From Choanephora cucurbitarum (lineage: Eukaryota; Mucoromycota; Mucoromycetes; Mucorales; Choanephoraceae): DNA of 64,000 nucleotides. The DNA is taken from positions 62,001 to 126,000 of the forward strand of contig JAIWNI010000078.1 in NCBI GenBank assembly GCA_025331435.1, read 5' to 3'. Positions 12,636 to 25,150 of this stretch are shown here, one piece after another (the stretch's first letter is position 1; the number at the start of each line of letters is the position of its first letter). A program made the position numbers and the translations under genes. Under the pieces are notes generated by a model that saw only the letters and a list, made by a program, of their open reading frames with translations, was not told where the DNA came from and made no database searches.

Positions 12636-14877
12636 TTATGCGCTCAATTTGACGAGTTCTATCGTGTCTCTCACCAAACCCAATGCCTTTGTAGACGTCA
12701 GTAATTTCTTTTTATCTTCGAGTATGGTCTGAATATCAAGTGCCGATAACAAATCTGCCACAGATGACGTATGTTCAGGTGCCAAAAACAAGAATTTGGC
12801 AATAGTGGCCAGTAAGCGATGAACTAAAAAAAAGCGCACACACACACAATGAGCACTCTGAGAGAAACACATGCACATTTCTTGGAACTTACTAATTTCT
12901 TCATCTTCTTCCTTTGATAAAGCATCCAAGATAGCGCTCGATAATTCTACTTGCCAGTCATCGTCCTCTTGCTCAGCCATACCTGCAAATGTGCTTTGCT
13001 CCTTTTGTAATCTTTCAGAAGCAACGCCTGTTGAACAATTGTATGCTAAAGAGGCAGCTGTCTGTCTGACCTGAGCATCTTCAGCAAGTAAACTGGTGAT
13101 CACAAGCTGAGTCAATTCAGCACGATGCGATGTGGGTAAATTGGATGTAAAATGGGTTGTGGCTAGAGTTGTGTTCGAAAAAATGTTACAGGCTGTTCTG
13201 AGGATCATTAGCCAAGTTGCCTTAGGTAGAGGTGAATTGACCATAGTCATCAGACGAACAAGTTGAGAAGCTGTTTGTTGCTGTTAGTATGAATAAAACA
13301 AACTATAGGATATATATATATATATAGAACATACGATCATGAACAAAGAAGTCAGATACAGTTTGTCGAACCAAGAGTGATCTATAGATATCAAGTACAG
13401 GAAATAATTGATCTGCAGGTAATTTGTCTAATAAAACATCTAATGGCGTCTTGCTTAGTTGTCTGTTTGTTTCTCAAAGTGAATTGTTACTTACCTATGA
13501 GTTTCTTCCATTCTTTCATATCAAACGTCTGATTGGAGGTATCTTCAAGAAACACTCGTGATTGCTTCAAAATTTGCTTTTGTTGGTCTCCCAACTCTAT
13601 TCTGTCCAAAAATCCATCTAATTTACTGTAAATCATATCCCATTTACCAGGTTGGTTATATAAAATAGGCACATTGGGTTGATCCACAATCGACCTCAGC
13701 AACACTTTGCGATGGGGATGAGCTAAGAGTTAGAAGAGAAATGAGTGAACAAGAAAGCAGAAGGCAAGACAAAAGCACAACTTACGAGGATAAGCTTCGA
13801 ATAATAAAATGTCTACTTGACTCTTGAGTTCAGCATAATTAGCTCCCTTGAATTCAGAATATTTTTTGCCATTCAAGAAGAATTGAAAAGTGGGCGTGGC
13901 AGTAATGCTATATTTACCCGATCCCATAGCAGTATCCATGACAACGCCCAATAATTGAATGTGCTGTGCAGGATGAGGATTCTTATCCCGAATCAATTGT
14001 TCGAAACTAGGTTTGATAGCTTGGCAAGGTGGACAAGTAGCTGATGTAAAGAAGACAACAACAGCCTTGTAGGTAGCGATCAATTGATCTACTGTGCTGG
14101 CTGAAGTAGCAATCTGAATTGGATCCACAGAAGCAGGAGCTGCTGAAGTAGCTGCTGAAGAGACATTCTGAAATAAAGCGGCTGCTGCAGCAGGTGGCAT
14201 GACAGGCGCTTGTTGTTGTGCTGGTCTAGAATTGGTGCTCAATCGAGACTGTCCAAACATATTTTCAATCATGGGCAACATTGATTGTCCAAAGGGTCTA
14301 ATAAAATAAATAAAGTTGGTTTGACCAAGATGTCTTCCAAAAATAAGATAAAAAAGCTGTATACTTACGTATTCAAGAATTCGGAAGGAAGACTTGTGAT
14401 ATGACTAGGAATAGATTGTCCACACAAGAATTGACAGACGTCATTTGAGAATGTGTTGCAATTGAAGTCTAAGAGGTGATATTTTTCTGCACTATCAAAA
14501 TCAATGATGATTAGAAAGCTCTTCTTCATTGCTCGTCTTATTGACATTACGTATAGACAGATCGAAGACTGTTGATATAGTCTGTCACTACTTCTTCAGG
14601 CAAATGCGTTTCTCCAATATCAATGACCTGTAAAGGTTGACCATGGTGAGTACTACCAGGAACAGCAATCATGATGCCTTGAGAGAAAAAGTATTCTTTG
14701 CCATACACAACTACAGAGGTATGCCAAATACCATCTTGAAGAAATACAAGTTATTTCGGCTGAATTATCTGTTTTGCGCAGCTTCTTACCTATTTGCTTT
14801 CCAGTCAGTTGAAGTGACATGGTCCGCGCCAATCCTTGCGAGAGATCATACACATAAAGCTTAACAGGTTCTACCAT
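12636..14877 (-). CDS. PPPDE peptidase - thioredoxin - PUL fusion protein
   Basis: Eight minus-strand exons, 14877..14790, 14734..14551, 14491..14369, 14297..13786, 13722..13495, 13439..13335, 13270..12893, 12823..12636, total 1806 nt and encode 601 aa. The first 130 residues form a PPPDE (DUF862/DeSI) papain-like fold peptidase: [15 protein letters not shown], the histidine in [10 protein letters not shown] and the cysteine in [12 protein letters not shown] are the expected catalytic pair. A linker with Q/P/A repeats leads to a thioredoxin domain with a CPPC active site ([12 protein letters not shown]). The C-terminal ~280 residues look like a PUL armadillo domain (as in PLAA/Ufd3/Lub1, which bind Cdc48). 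Seven introns of about 50-70 nt keep frame throughout. The combination suggests a redox-linked isopeptidase in ubiquitin/SUMO turnover, which is inference; no signal peptide is present. Confidence 0.87.
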
Positions 14878-15217
14878 CTCAGTTCAAGTTTAAAGAACAA
14901 AAAATCAAAAAAAAAGAAAGCAAACGCAAATTAATAATAAAAAAAAAGAAAAAGTTCTAGTAGGTTCAAGAATTCGCATTAACTTTGGGACCACTATAAA
15001 TAAAGCTCTCTATATAGTCGTGTGTTACACAAGCCTGATATTCTTTTATAGCTGGAAGATGTCTTACAACAGAATAGCATCGAATAGCTTAATAAGTAGT
15101 AGCTGAATAAATATTATTTTTATTACTTGTAATGTTAAATAAAACAATGATGCTTTGTTATACTACTCAGTTCAAAGAGGGACAGTGTTCATACGAAATG
15201 AGGATATCCATTGCTAT

Positions 15218-16534
15218 CTAATTGTTTTTTGGGATACTACTAGCTGGCACATCCATGTTAGTGTAGCCTAAGGTGTCAGCAGCATAACTAAATACATTGG
15301 ACATCAACTTGTTAGCATCTTGACGTCCCAAACTTCCAAGTCCCCAGTTTAGCTATTAGAGTGTCTAAGTGATTTGTGTGCATAAAAAAACATTGAATGA
15401 AACCTACCTCTACAGTATGGAGAGTAGAATGGTCTAAATCAAACAAAGACGATTAGTATAAGAGTGCTACAAGCCAAGCTTTAATCGACTTACGAGAATA
15501 GAAGGTGTTGTCAGTAGTTCCCTTCAAGTTAGCAGGAATGTCACCTAAAAGAAGAGACCATACTCTGTTTCTAGAAAAGTAAGAAGCAGTCTGCATAAGA
15601 AGTTAGTATTGTTACCATAACAATCCGCTCGGTTTTTGGGTTACCTCATCGAAAGTAATTAGGATGAGTGTGTTCTTGTAGAAATCAGGGTTCTTGTAAA
15701 GTGTAGAGCTGACAAAATTGCTTAGCCATTTACCAGCATAAGCAGCATTGGTATCTATATATTTGTGAGTCATAGTTATTCGAAATGCTTTGCGGTATTT
15801 TACCATGTCCATCATTCTTCATGTTAGGAGTAAAGAACATCCAGTTGGGGACATTGTTGGCACTGATATCAGTTTGGAGTTGATCAGCTAAATTGAAACA
15901 GTTAGTAAATTGAACTATTCCAAAGGAGACGAATTTAGTTACCTCCAACAATGTTCTTGGATCGGTTGGGATTGTTGGCAATGGCATCAAAACTGATAGC
16001 TGGGTTGTGCTTGCGAACATAGTTGCCAGATTTTGCTCCAGTGTAGCCTACTGAAGGAATGTCTTCTTGATAAAGCTTCCAGGTTAATCCGTTCTTCTCG
16101 AGCAAATCAAAGATGGTGGTTTTGTCACTAGAGAAATGATAGACTGAATCTGTCTTGACACCAAGAATATCACCAGCAGCAGCAGCAATATAGTTGGGTT
16201 GTGAAGGATGGGCAAGTGCATTGAAATTGGTTAAGAGAATACCTTCACTTTGTAGCTTGGCAAAGTCTGGTGTGGAAGCAATCTTGTCATAGTCCTAGTG
16301 TCAATTTAAATAGTAAATGTCTGAAATGCTCAAATTCCCCATATCATAGTAGAGCAAGTGATTTTTTTTTACCTGATTTTCAAACCAAATTTGAAGTATG
16401 TGATCAAATGCCTTACCAGCAGGAGCAGCACGCTTCACTGGCTCATTGCGATGAGATTCGTAGGTGCTTAAAGCACTGACGGCACTTGTTAAAGCGGCAA
16501 TAGTGAAGAGAGTATGAATAACTATTTTGACCAT
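15218..16534 (-). CDS. secreted acid phosphatase-like phosphoesterase
   Basis: Seven exons, 16534..16373, 16294..15943, 15887..15804, 15754..15645, 15590..15494, 15433..15408, 15352..15218, join to 966 nt (321 aa). The first ~22 residues (MVKIVIHTLFTIAALTSAVS) form a signal peptide. The body matches fungal PhoA-type phosphoesterases (Pfam phosphoesterase): FDHILQIWFENQDYDKIAS, AHPSQPNYIAAAAGD, the LILITFDE block near residue 236, and the C-terminal HHSTLHTVE...NWGLGSLGRQDAN. A 26-nt exon is included because only it restores HSTLHTVE. The enzyme would hydrolyse phosphate monoesters outside the cell or in the wall/vacuole. Substrate is not deducible. Confidence 0.85.
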
Positions 16535-17843
16535 GATATTGTTACTGAGTCAACTGTGATAATAATAAAAAAAAATGCTTTCCTTGACAAAAGACGAAAG
16601 AGCATTTATACTAATCCATAGAAGCTATACTGTGTATTACAATAGCGAACACGTTTCAACTAATTCATAGTACTTGAGTGATACTAGATTACATTGTCAA
16701 TTAGACATGTCTTTTTGTGGACGATCAAAAAAAGTTTAATTCGTGTGTTACTTTAGCTTGTTTTCCAATGACAATCTCAAGTCAGGTAATGCTCTCTTTT
16801 TTGTATCACCCTACTAAACCTTCATTTAGATTTTGATTACAAACAGGAGAGAGTAATAATCTGAGCCAATTGTCATTTATTTACTGATAACTTGACATTT
16901 GCCTTGACGTGTTATAAGGATCTATCTCTTTTTTTTTTTATATAGCAATCAATGGCCAACCAGTTGTCAAAGGTGTACTAAGACAGTTGAAAGAAAAAAT
17001 CCACAGTGGCTTCGTTGAAGTCCTTGTTGTCTAAACATCTCTTTCTTTCTTCGATCAATTGAAGATTGGAGAAACTTAATTAGAGCACCCATCTACTCTT
17101 TAATATCTGATTACAAATACTCGATCAATTGATGGACGTATTTAGAAAAAAATCTTCATTTGCACCGGGCCAACCTCTATACCCTATAGATCGTACATGA
17201 CTCTTTGTTCTGATATGCAATTATATCTCCTTTTGGCTCGAACTTCCAAAAAAGAGTATTAGATGGATATATCTTGTTTAACCATTAAACCTAATTCAAT
17301 TGAAAAGCAGTATACATACTTCATAGTTTTTGTACTAGGATGTACATGACATGTCAAATACTCGAAAGTCGATTGGCTTGATTTGCAAAAGAAGGTAACA
17401 GTTTGTTAATGCAATTGTTCATCAAAGCGATTCCTTGATATAATTCTTCAGCATCTCAAAGTTTTCGATCAAAGAACTAAGACAGTCAGTGCAACGTGGG
17501 TTATAGACCTATGTTTAGGCGTTGTAAAAAGCAGCTATAGAAAACTAACCAACAGTCGACAAAAAAGGTTGACCCATAAAAAAATTGGCCAGTTTGAAAT
17601 GAAAATGAATCATCAATAAAGAAATGTGATGCATGCTGTTTATTGTGTTTCTTAAGATCCTTTTTCACAATTCAAACATCTCTGCTAGAACGTTAAAGAA
17701 TGCTTTATCTAATTCCCTCAATCTTCTCTGCTGATATGAAGTGATGCGTTACGAATGTGATCAGAGAGTTTTTCATTCTGTCTAATAGAATATTATGCAT
17801 TGATTTGTTATGTGATCTAGGATCTATTGGATTTGCTAAAATA
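16535..17843. other. intergenic, no gene seen
   Basis: AT-rich DNA upstream of the acid phosphatase. It has no ORF with recognisable composition and no clear repeat. The first ~150 bp should contain the phosphatase promoter; I could not identify a specific motif. Confidence 0.4.
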
Positions 17844-18436
17844 CTATTGTTGATCAATATCTCTAAATTCATTTGATAAGTGGTCTGTAACAGCTTTGAC
17901 TGTCAATGTTGGCACACTAGCCAGCAGCTCAAAGACAAACAATATGGTTATCTTTGAGTATTGCAGTAGTCCCTTTTCTTCTTTGATTGCGATGGAAACA
18001 AGGAATCCTTTTCCAGCTATTTCGCCTGTCATTTGGTTCCACTGCTTGAGTTTATGAGCAGCCGCTGACTTGAAGAGTCCTACCTTTCAACTCGTTTCAC
18101 TGATAAACATATTCTTAAACTATTGCAACAGACTGATCAAATCGACTACCTTTGCTTCGTTCTTGGCAATGTATGATCTCCTCTTTTCTTCTTCACTACA
18201 TCAAGGGAGGGCTCCTTGGAGTGAGGTTTGGTCTACCTCTTAGCTTCTTTTTGTGACGAATTTACTGCTGTAGTCTCTTCCCAGTCCATATATAATTGTA
18301 TCATCACAGGTACTGCCTCACTGATCATCACATTCCTGTATTGTTGACCCACTTTCATTTCAAACTGACCACTTATTATTTTTTTTATATTGAGCCAATC
18401 TTCTTTGTCAACTGCAAAGTATACCAGAGCATCACA
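17844..18436 (-). pseudogene. decayed coding fragments of unknown gene
   Basis: On the minus strand, 18436..18233 reads without a stop as CDALVYFAVDKEDWLNIKK followed by ...VGQQYRNVMISEAVPVMIQLYMDWEETTAV and then a stop. Further down, 18032..17844 reads MTGEIAGKGFLVSIAIKEEK and onwards. Amino-acid composition is protein-like but the pieces are in different frames with no convincing splice join, so this looks like a relic. No family recognised. Confidence 0.35.
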
Positions 18437-18879
18437 ACTACTTAGTTGTTACTGCCTAAGCTCAACAAAAAAAAAAGAAAGATGGTGCCATATAGTAAGG
18501 TAAGATATCGAGAGCAGAATTTTTTGTTTATTACTTTTTTCAAAATAGCCGTTTCCAAACTTGAAGAATTACTACAAGAACTGAAAAACCACCTCTTCTT
18601 CCTCCTTCATAGCATTTTTTCCAGTTCATTTTTTCTTTGCTTTTTTGAGCTCATGGTCAAAAACGAGTCTCCAAAGAGTTGTTTGAGACCATCAGAAAAC
18701 AGATTGGGAAGGTTACTCTTGCTTAATCTTCTTTATTCAGTTTTAAACAGTGAAAATAAAAGAAACTTTAGATTCATACTACAATCCTCAATCTTCGCGC
18801 GGGGGGAACAAAGAAAGTGGGGAGAAAAAGTAAAACCAATGTGTGAAAGAAAGGAAATGAGGGGTGGGCCGCAGCCTTC

Positions 18880-19692
18880 CTAATTTGTTTCTTCAGGTCT
18901 AAGGATCAATTGTTGGATGTGTTCCATATCTGTCTTAGGTAGATCAGCTTCGACGTGAAGTATGTTAATGCTAGAGTTACTTTCGTTTACTAAACTTTTT
19001 GCCAGCTCGGATAATTCAGGTGGTGGTGGCATTGGCTCAACAAGTGAATCTGATTCTCTTATTGACATACGTTTGCAGGCCTCAGTGTAAAACAAGCCAT
19101 TACTAGTATCAGGCATAGGCTCCAAAATATTTGAGATTTTTTTGAATTACTTGCTTGTCTGTTCACAGACTTCAAGTAATGCTTCAGCTATAGACTTCTC
19201 TGCTGGAATCCTAGTTGACGTCTGGTCTTTAGCAATTGAGTATAGCTTTTTCATGGTTGGGTTATCCTGAAATTCACTTGACAACAGAGACAGTTTTTGA
19301 GAGGAAAAACATAGGCTAATGCCATCATTGCTGGTAGGGGAGTTACTTTTGTGGCCTCTGCAATGTATTTTTGTTTAGGATGTAGTATTTTTCAGCCCAG
19401 TATTTACTAGAGATTCCTTGTACAAATTCAAAACCTATTCGTTCGAAGTCCATACTAGCTTCAGTACGTGTAGCATGTGTGCCAAGTACAATCACAGTTA
19501 GTTTTGCTTTGAATTTTTTTTTTACAGATAGATGAGACAGTCAATAAATTCTGGTGTAATCGTATGCTGGACTTCCATCAGTATTGGGGGAAAATTGTTG
19601 GACGATACATGAAAAACATAAACGATATCAGACTTAGAGCCGCCTGCCCATTCTGTCGGTCTTGGGGAATACATAGAAGCAGCATGTGGACC
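18880..19692 (-). pseudogene. decayed ORF, possible PD-(D/E)XK-nuclease-like
   Basis: Reading the minus strand from about 19692, three protein-like frames follow one another: GPHAASMYSPRPTEW then ...SKSDIVYVFHVSS and PPILMEVQHTITPEF; after a shift, KLTVIVLGTHATRTEASMDF and ...GISSKYWAEKYYIL; after another shift, KLSLLSSEFQDNPTMKKLYS; finally an 81-codon tail ending at 18880. A D followed ~17 residues later by E-x-Q resembles the metal site of PD-(D/E)XK nucleases, but that is only a motif-level impression. The frame changes and internal stops make an intact gene unlikely. Confidence 0.4.
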
Positions 19693-20136
19693 TATACATT
19701 AGGGCTCAGCTGCTTTTTCTTTTGTTAGTAACTCTGCAAAAAAAGTGTCTCTAGATTGTAAAAATATTCTGGAGAGGTTTTGTCATGAATTTGAGTGACA
19801 AGACTGTCGGTTTTTTCTGCTCAGGTATGCCCAGTGAGATAAACAAAGCTCTCTGTCAAGTGTCAAGACGATCAGTGGTGAATAGATCTTAGCTTTTCTT
19901 TTCATGTTAAATTTCTCTATAAAAAATCTAAAACAGTAGATGAAAGAAGGTTTTTACTTGAATTGAGACAAACAAATGTGAGAAAGTTGAAGAAGATGAT
20001 ACCCAAATACAGAGAAAAGCATGCTTATGTCTTCTCTCTTTTAACAAGTTATTATCCAACTCTTAAACCTGTAGCATGTTGTGCTTCCAAAGAGACAACA
20101 ATAGTCTATTTTCTAAAACACATTGTATTAGACTAA
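19693..20136. other. spacer between relic ORF and CACTA element
   Basis: Short stretches on the minus strand are weakly protein-like (for example around 19800-19830), probably an extension of the neighbouring relic, but stops are frequent. Nothing else is supported here. Confidence 0.3.
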
Positions 20137-20149
20137 CACTGTAAAAAAA

Positions 20150-20470
20150 TTAAAGGTTTTTTTGCCCGAAAAGCCCGCGATAGACCATTTTGTGAGGGTT
20201 TTTGAAGGGCTTAACCCGCAGTTGACCTTTAGTCGGAGGTTTTGGAAAGGGTTAGGCTGACCTTCACTCAAAAGGTCTTTTAGAGGCTCGATTTTTAAAA
20301 AATTGGTTTCAGAAAGGTCGTATCTTAGAAAACCTTTTTTCTAGGGTGTATTTTATCATAATTAAAGGTCTTTTTCTGTAATTTTTTTCCATATTTTTTT
20401 GACAAGTGTTTTTTGCGCAGGTTATCTTTTTTAACGGGTTATTTTATTTTATTTAATGATAAGTTTTTTT
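20150..20470. repeat. left subterminal repeats of the CACTA element
   Basis: This 320-bp A/T- and G-run-rich end contains repeated short units of the form AAAGGTTTTT, AAAAGGTCTTTTAGAGG, GGTTTTGGAAAGGG and AAAGGTC. They are inverted relatives of the units at the other end. In plant En/Spm elements, such subterminal repeats bind the accessory protein TnpA. Confidence 0.6.
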
Positions 20471-20482
20471 TGGAGGTCAATC

Positions 20483-23478
20483 TTAAGCACAGTATAACTG
20501 GCCAAAGATGCCAAATTTGTTTCTATAGAAGGTCGATGAATTAAATATGTAATATTTTCTGTCGAGACAGTTTATGTGTGAAGCAGTTGTAAGTATTTGA
20601 TTTGTATCAATTACAATAAATTTGTCTTCTTGGTTGTCTAGTTCGTCTGCTATGCTAGTGTAGAGATAGCAACGCTGGCTATCTGTTTGTAGAATTTTGA
20701 CATTTTTATGGGCGCGAATTAAGCACAATGGATCTTGTCCAGGCAATGAGAATATATGCTCGACTGTCGCAAGAAAGTTTCTAAACACAACATTGGAAGA
20801 GCTACTAGCCGAGACATGTAGATTTACAAGTACAAGGTTTTTGGAACGGATAGTACACCTGCTTTTGTACAGCATGATGCTGCTGTAGGTAGTAACGTTG
20901 AGTTTACTGTCATTCGTCTGCATACTGGTGCCAGCAGTTTTTGATCGAATGAAGTAAGAGCTCAATGCAGCACCAAACTGTACAGCCCTTGCTTCGGTGG
21001 ACTTGAGTGAAAGCTTTAGGGACTTTTGTGCGCCGAGGCGGAAAGCAGATGCACCAGAGCCAGGTGTGGGAAAGAGAAAAGAACGAGACTCGTGAACTGA
21101 CCTACTGTAGTAATTAGCAGCAAAGCTTTTGTTCATTTCATTGACTGCGTTCTGTCCCGGATTCTTATCTGAACGAATGGTAGACTTTGTCAAGCCTATC
21201 AAACGCTCCAAAGGCCTTGCACTGAAATACCTTAAGGGACCCTGCTTCTTTATGATGAAAGCCAAGTGTTCCAGGCTGTGCTGATTGACTGTGAAGACAT
21301 CTGTTGAAACATGCTTCTTGAGAAAGTTGTGCCATTGTTCAACATCGAATTCAATGCGCTTGATGTCAGCACTTGTAATAGTAAACTGAAGTGATATAGA
21401 ACAAGCTTCTGACAAGCATCGAAGGGCAGTGAACATCTCGTCTAACACCTTTTTTTCAATCCTCTTTTCACGGACAGAAATGTCATCGTTTTGTTTTTGA
21501 TAGATCTCTGGAAGTACGTTTGGTACAACATGCTTCAGAAAAGCTATCCAGTCAACTCCTCTAGCATAGCCAGCTTTCTTGTGGACATCTATGGTATCAC
21601 AGCAAATTAAACAGGAGATATAAGCTTACTTTCGTCTAGTATAACTAGTCTCAAACAATGCAAAACTCACCAATCAAAACTCCTTCAAATGCTTCACTTG
21701 ATACATATCCTTTTGAGTTGGACATGTACTCACCAATTGCTTGTCTGTACCTGTTCTTCAGAAACAGCACATTCTTCTTATGCTCTCCTTCGCCAATAAG
21801 TGTCCATAGTTGCCTGGCAATATTGTGACCCCACAAATGAAGCTCGTCAAGACATAAAAATGATGAGTCTGAAAAGCATGCCAAAAATTTTAGAGGTGTA
21901 GCATGTTTAATACCAAGTGTTTCCTAAACATAGCAAAAATGACAGTTACTTAGTAAGTACAATACAAGAAGTTGCTTTTAGATGACTCACTTCGTTAACA
22001 TCAAAATCAAACAACCTTCTTATATCTGTCGATTTTGTTTGATTTGCGAATGAATATCCCTTCTTGCTTAAACGGGGAACACCTTGTATCTTACATATAC
22101 GACAACCATATTCAGACGCATGTGTCTTGTGAGCAAGCATTTCTGACATTGCAGGAAAATCACCAATTACAGCAAGCACAAAAGCTTTGCAAGAGATTTC
22201 TTTATCATCTTGCGTTTTGATTTTCATACCATGCTTTTGCAAAGTCAGCAAGTCTTCAAAAGTTGGTACCAAGTAACTAAATATATTTTTAGGCTTCTTG
22301 CTGCCAAAGGTAATGAAGACTTGCAACATATTTTCCTTCTTATAGCTATTACGTACAAAGATACATGTTAACTTTCAATAATGAAATAGAGACAGAAAAA
22401 ACTTACCGAATATCAGGAGGTAAGTTGAGAATTACAGCCATGAATGTTACCATTGTTGTTGACCCTCTTGCATGGGGAACAAAACCATCTATATACAAAG
22501 CAAGAGCCAGATCATGCTCGTTCTGGAACAAGTGCTTGTGTCTCTTGTACAGATCACCGTCGAATATGTCTCTGTACACCCCGTCAACAGCCGTCTGCTC
22601 CATCTTTGTTCGATAGAGTAATCTATCGCGGCTTTCTTTCTTGTTGTAAAATGAAGCCAGTTGTTGGTACAAAGGAATCTGGTTAATGGTATCCACAGGT
22701 GTAACACCGTCCTCCTTGAAACGCTTATTGTTAGCGTCACAGCTACATTCGACTTGCTCATCCTTGTAAAACATGTGTGAGCGGTCTTTGCACACATGAT
22801 AGGTCTCTGTTTGTACGTCGTAGCTTTGTTTTATAAGCTTGTTGGACATGTAGGGGGAAAGAAGAGGTGGACCGCCTAAAGGTAATTGAAAACTCATTAA
22901 GATTCACATATGCTAATCAATAAACCAATTGGCTACTTACTACAACCACGACTTTTCAAAACATCGTTGAAGAATTTGATCAGATTTTCTTGACCGACGT
23001 TGCTTACTTTGTACTGTCTCATAAGCATTTTTAGCTCGATGTTTTGCTTTTCGTCATCGTCAAGCAACTTTTTCTTGTTTGAAAGATCAACTTTCAAAGG
23101 ACTGTCAACATTTGCGAGATGCCTTTCCAGGTGGTTGTTGACCTCTTCAATTTCATTGACTTCGAGGTCTTCATAGTCGTCAGTCAACAATTCTTCGGTT
23201 TCTTCGTCAACGACAGCTTCTTCTTGTTCATCAACCATGCCGACTTCAAGAGCAAAGTCTTCGGCTGAATTTGCCTGGCCTCTTTCTTGCTCAGCATTGT
23301 CGATAGAAGCATCACCTTTAGAAGAGGTGCTTTCAAATGCTGGATGATAGTTGCCAGCTTGAACACTATTCATGTTGTTCACAAAAGCTTCTTTCATTCG
23401 CTTCAATACATGCTCGTCGTTATGCTTTTTGAAAGCTTTGTCGCTTAACTTGATATCGCAAATGGTACAGTAACGCAT
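20483..23478 (-). CDS. Tnp2-type transposase of the CACTA element
   Basis: Five minus-strand exons, 23478..22941, 22875..22407, 22345..21991, 21923..21671 and 21588..20483, sum to 2721 nt and give 906 aa. The N-terminus has a C2H2-like finger (CTICDIKLSDKAFKKHNDEH), then an acidic region (about residues 60-150). The transposase_21/Tnp2 signature follows: DLALALYIDGF, NLPPDIRYKKENML, the SKKPKN block, CKAFVLAVIGDFPAMSEML and YGCRICKIQG. The last exon contains QHSLEHLAFIIKKQGPLRYF, typical of the DUF4218-like region downstream of Tnp2. All four introns have GT..AG and keep frame, so no inactivating lesion is visible. It would bind and cut the element ends. Confidence 0.85.
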
Positions 23479-23977
23479 TTTGTTTTAATAATGAAGATAA
23501 CTGTCATTTTACTATCAACTTGTCCTCTTATATCAAAAAATCATGGCATCGGCTGTTAAATGAAATCCAATAAAAATTCAGTTCCTTTTTTTTTTACTAA
23601 ACAAGACCAATTGACGTTTGTATACAACAAACTGCAAAGCAACAAAGACATTAGGAAGGACCTATTAGCATCCAGCCTTGGTGTTCTTGTGTCAATATTT
23701 TAAGCCACCTTGTGTATGTTCGTAAAACAAAAAGTTTTTTTAAAGCGACGACTAATTGTTCTCTTCGTCCCCTTTTTTCACTTATATTTCTTCAAAGGTA
23801 AGTAACTTTTGTATATATATTTTTTTTTAATTTTAACTAATTCATGAATTCCGTCCACACATAGAATAATACAAAGGTATCTGTAGTTGTTGGGCTTCTG
23901 CTTTATCAGAAAAAAACCAAACAAAACCCCTAAGACATTGAACTGACCTTTAGTTTATATCATAGATTAAATACAAT
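23479..23977. promoter_or_regulatory. divergent spacer between transposase and accessory gene
   Basis: About 500 bp lies between the two start codons of the CACTA element. It is AT-rich with T/A runs and has no ORF, consistent with a shared bidirectional promoter. No specific factor site recognised. Confidence 0.4.
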
Positions 23978-24631
23978 ATGGCTCCCACTCCCAAGTACGT
24001 CTCCGATCTTTTGGCTTCATCTGAAGCAATTCAAGCTTCCCTGGCTTCTATTATTGAGCGCTTGGATGCCATCGAGGAGCAAAACAGAGTGCTCTCTGAG
24101 CAACTTCAGCAGCAGCAGCAAGTTCAAAGCCCTGCTCAGCAAATTGAGAGCATGGCAACCCCTATCAGGTTCCCGGTTCTCAACAGATCCAACCCTAGCC
24201 AAGGAATCAAGACATTTTTGTCTCAAGCATTTCCTGATAAAAGCCCTGAGGAGCTCAAGTGCTACTACAAGGATTTTTCTTCTCTGGCTCTCCGGGCTTG
24301 CTATATGTACAGTGAACAGGAAAACAATCACTGTACATATTACAAGAACCTACCTAGCAAGGGTAAAATCGCGATGAAGAAGACGTGCTTCGACTTCCTT
24401 CTCGAGAAGCACGAAGACCTGTCAATTCTTCGAGAATGTGACATGGCTTGGCCTGTTGAATTTGCAGTGCAGAATGCCTGGACCGAGTTTTCCAAACGAC
24501 AGTAGGTATATGACATTGAGTGAATGATATGATAGCTAATAAATTCCTTTTCTATGATGTTTAGGCGCAAGAGGGTAGCTAGAAATGCTGCTCGGGAAGC
24601 TGCTCGAATTGCTGCATCTGCCTCTGATTAG
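23978..24631 (+). CDS. accessory protein of the CACTA element, unknown function
   Basis: Exons 23978..24501 and 24565..24631 give a 196-aa protein. The in-frame TAG just after the first exon is removed by a 63-nt GTAGGT..TTTAG intron, which adds a basic/alanine-rich tail (RKRVARNAAREAARIAASAS). The N-terminal third is predicted coiled coil with heptad leucines and a glutamine run (LDAIEEQNRVLSEQLQQQQQ). A central part has several Cys/His (LKCYYKDFSSLALRACYMYS, NNHCTYYKN). A coiled coil with a basic tail would fit a dimeric DNA-binding protein analogous in position to plant TnpA, but there is no sequence recognition on my part; that role is inference. Confidence 0.65.
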
Positions 24632-24775
24632 TTGAAGCCTTTTTTTTTGCTTGCTGAATAAACAAGCGATCTATCATATATGTTGTTTTTGATATACTAA
24701 CAATTTTTTCATTTTACTTCATTTCAGGGCGTTTGGTAGCTTCCAACAACCTTTTTTATATGACCAATAAATACT

Positions 24776-25150
24776 GTTTATTTTCACCCTCAAAAGACCT
24801 TTTCCTGAAGATGTATAAGCCTCTAAAAAGACCTTTTTTTGCAATATATAGACCCTTAAAACTAGCCTCCATTAGAAAGGCTAAAAAAAGGCTAAATTAC
24901 AAGCCTTACATAATAACCTCCAAAAAGCCTTCAAAAAACCCTGTACAAGCCCAGGCAAAATAACCCCCAAAAAGCCTTTAAACAACCTTTAATAAGCCCG
25001 GGCAAAAAAACCTTTTAGAAACCTCCAAAAACCTCCAAAAAGAGGTGGACAAAAAAACCTTTTAAAAGCCTGCGATTTGGTCACAAAAACCTGATGGAGA
25101 TGGTTTTTTTCGAACCCTTAAAAGACCTTTTAAGAACCTTTAATTTTTTT
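24776..25150. repeat. right subterminal repeats of the CACTA element
   Basis: Tightly packed imperfect copies of units such as AAAAAGCCTT, AAAAGACCTTTT, CCTCCAAAAA and CCTTTTAAGAACC fill the last ~370 bp before the terminal repeat. Several units are inverted relatives of those at 20150-20470. This is the classical layout of a CACTA end. Confidence 0.65.

Noticed and set aside
18446..18883. 145-codon plus-strand ORF
   Set aside because: Low-complexity Phe/Lys/Ser composition, no splice context, overlaps relic coding on the other strand.
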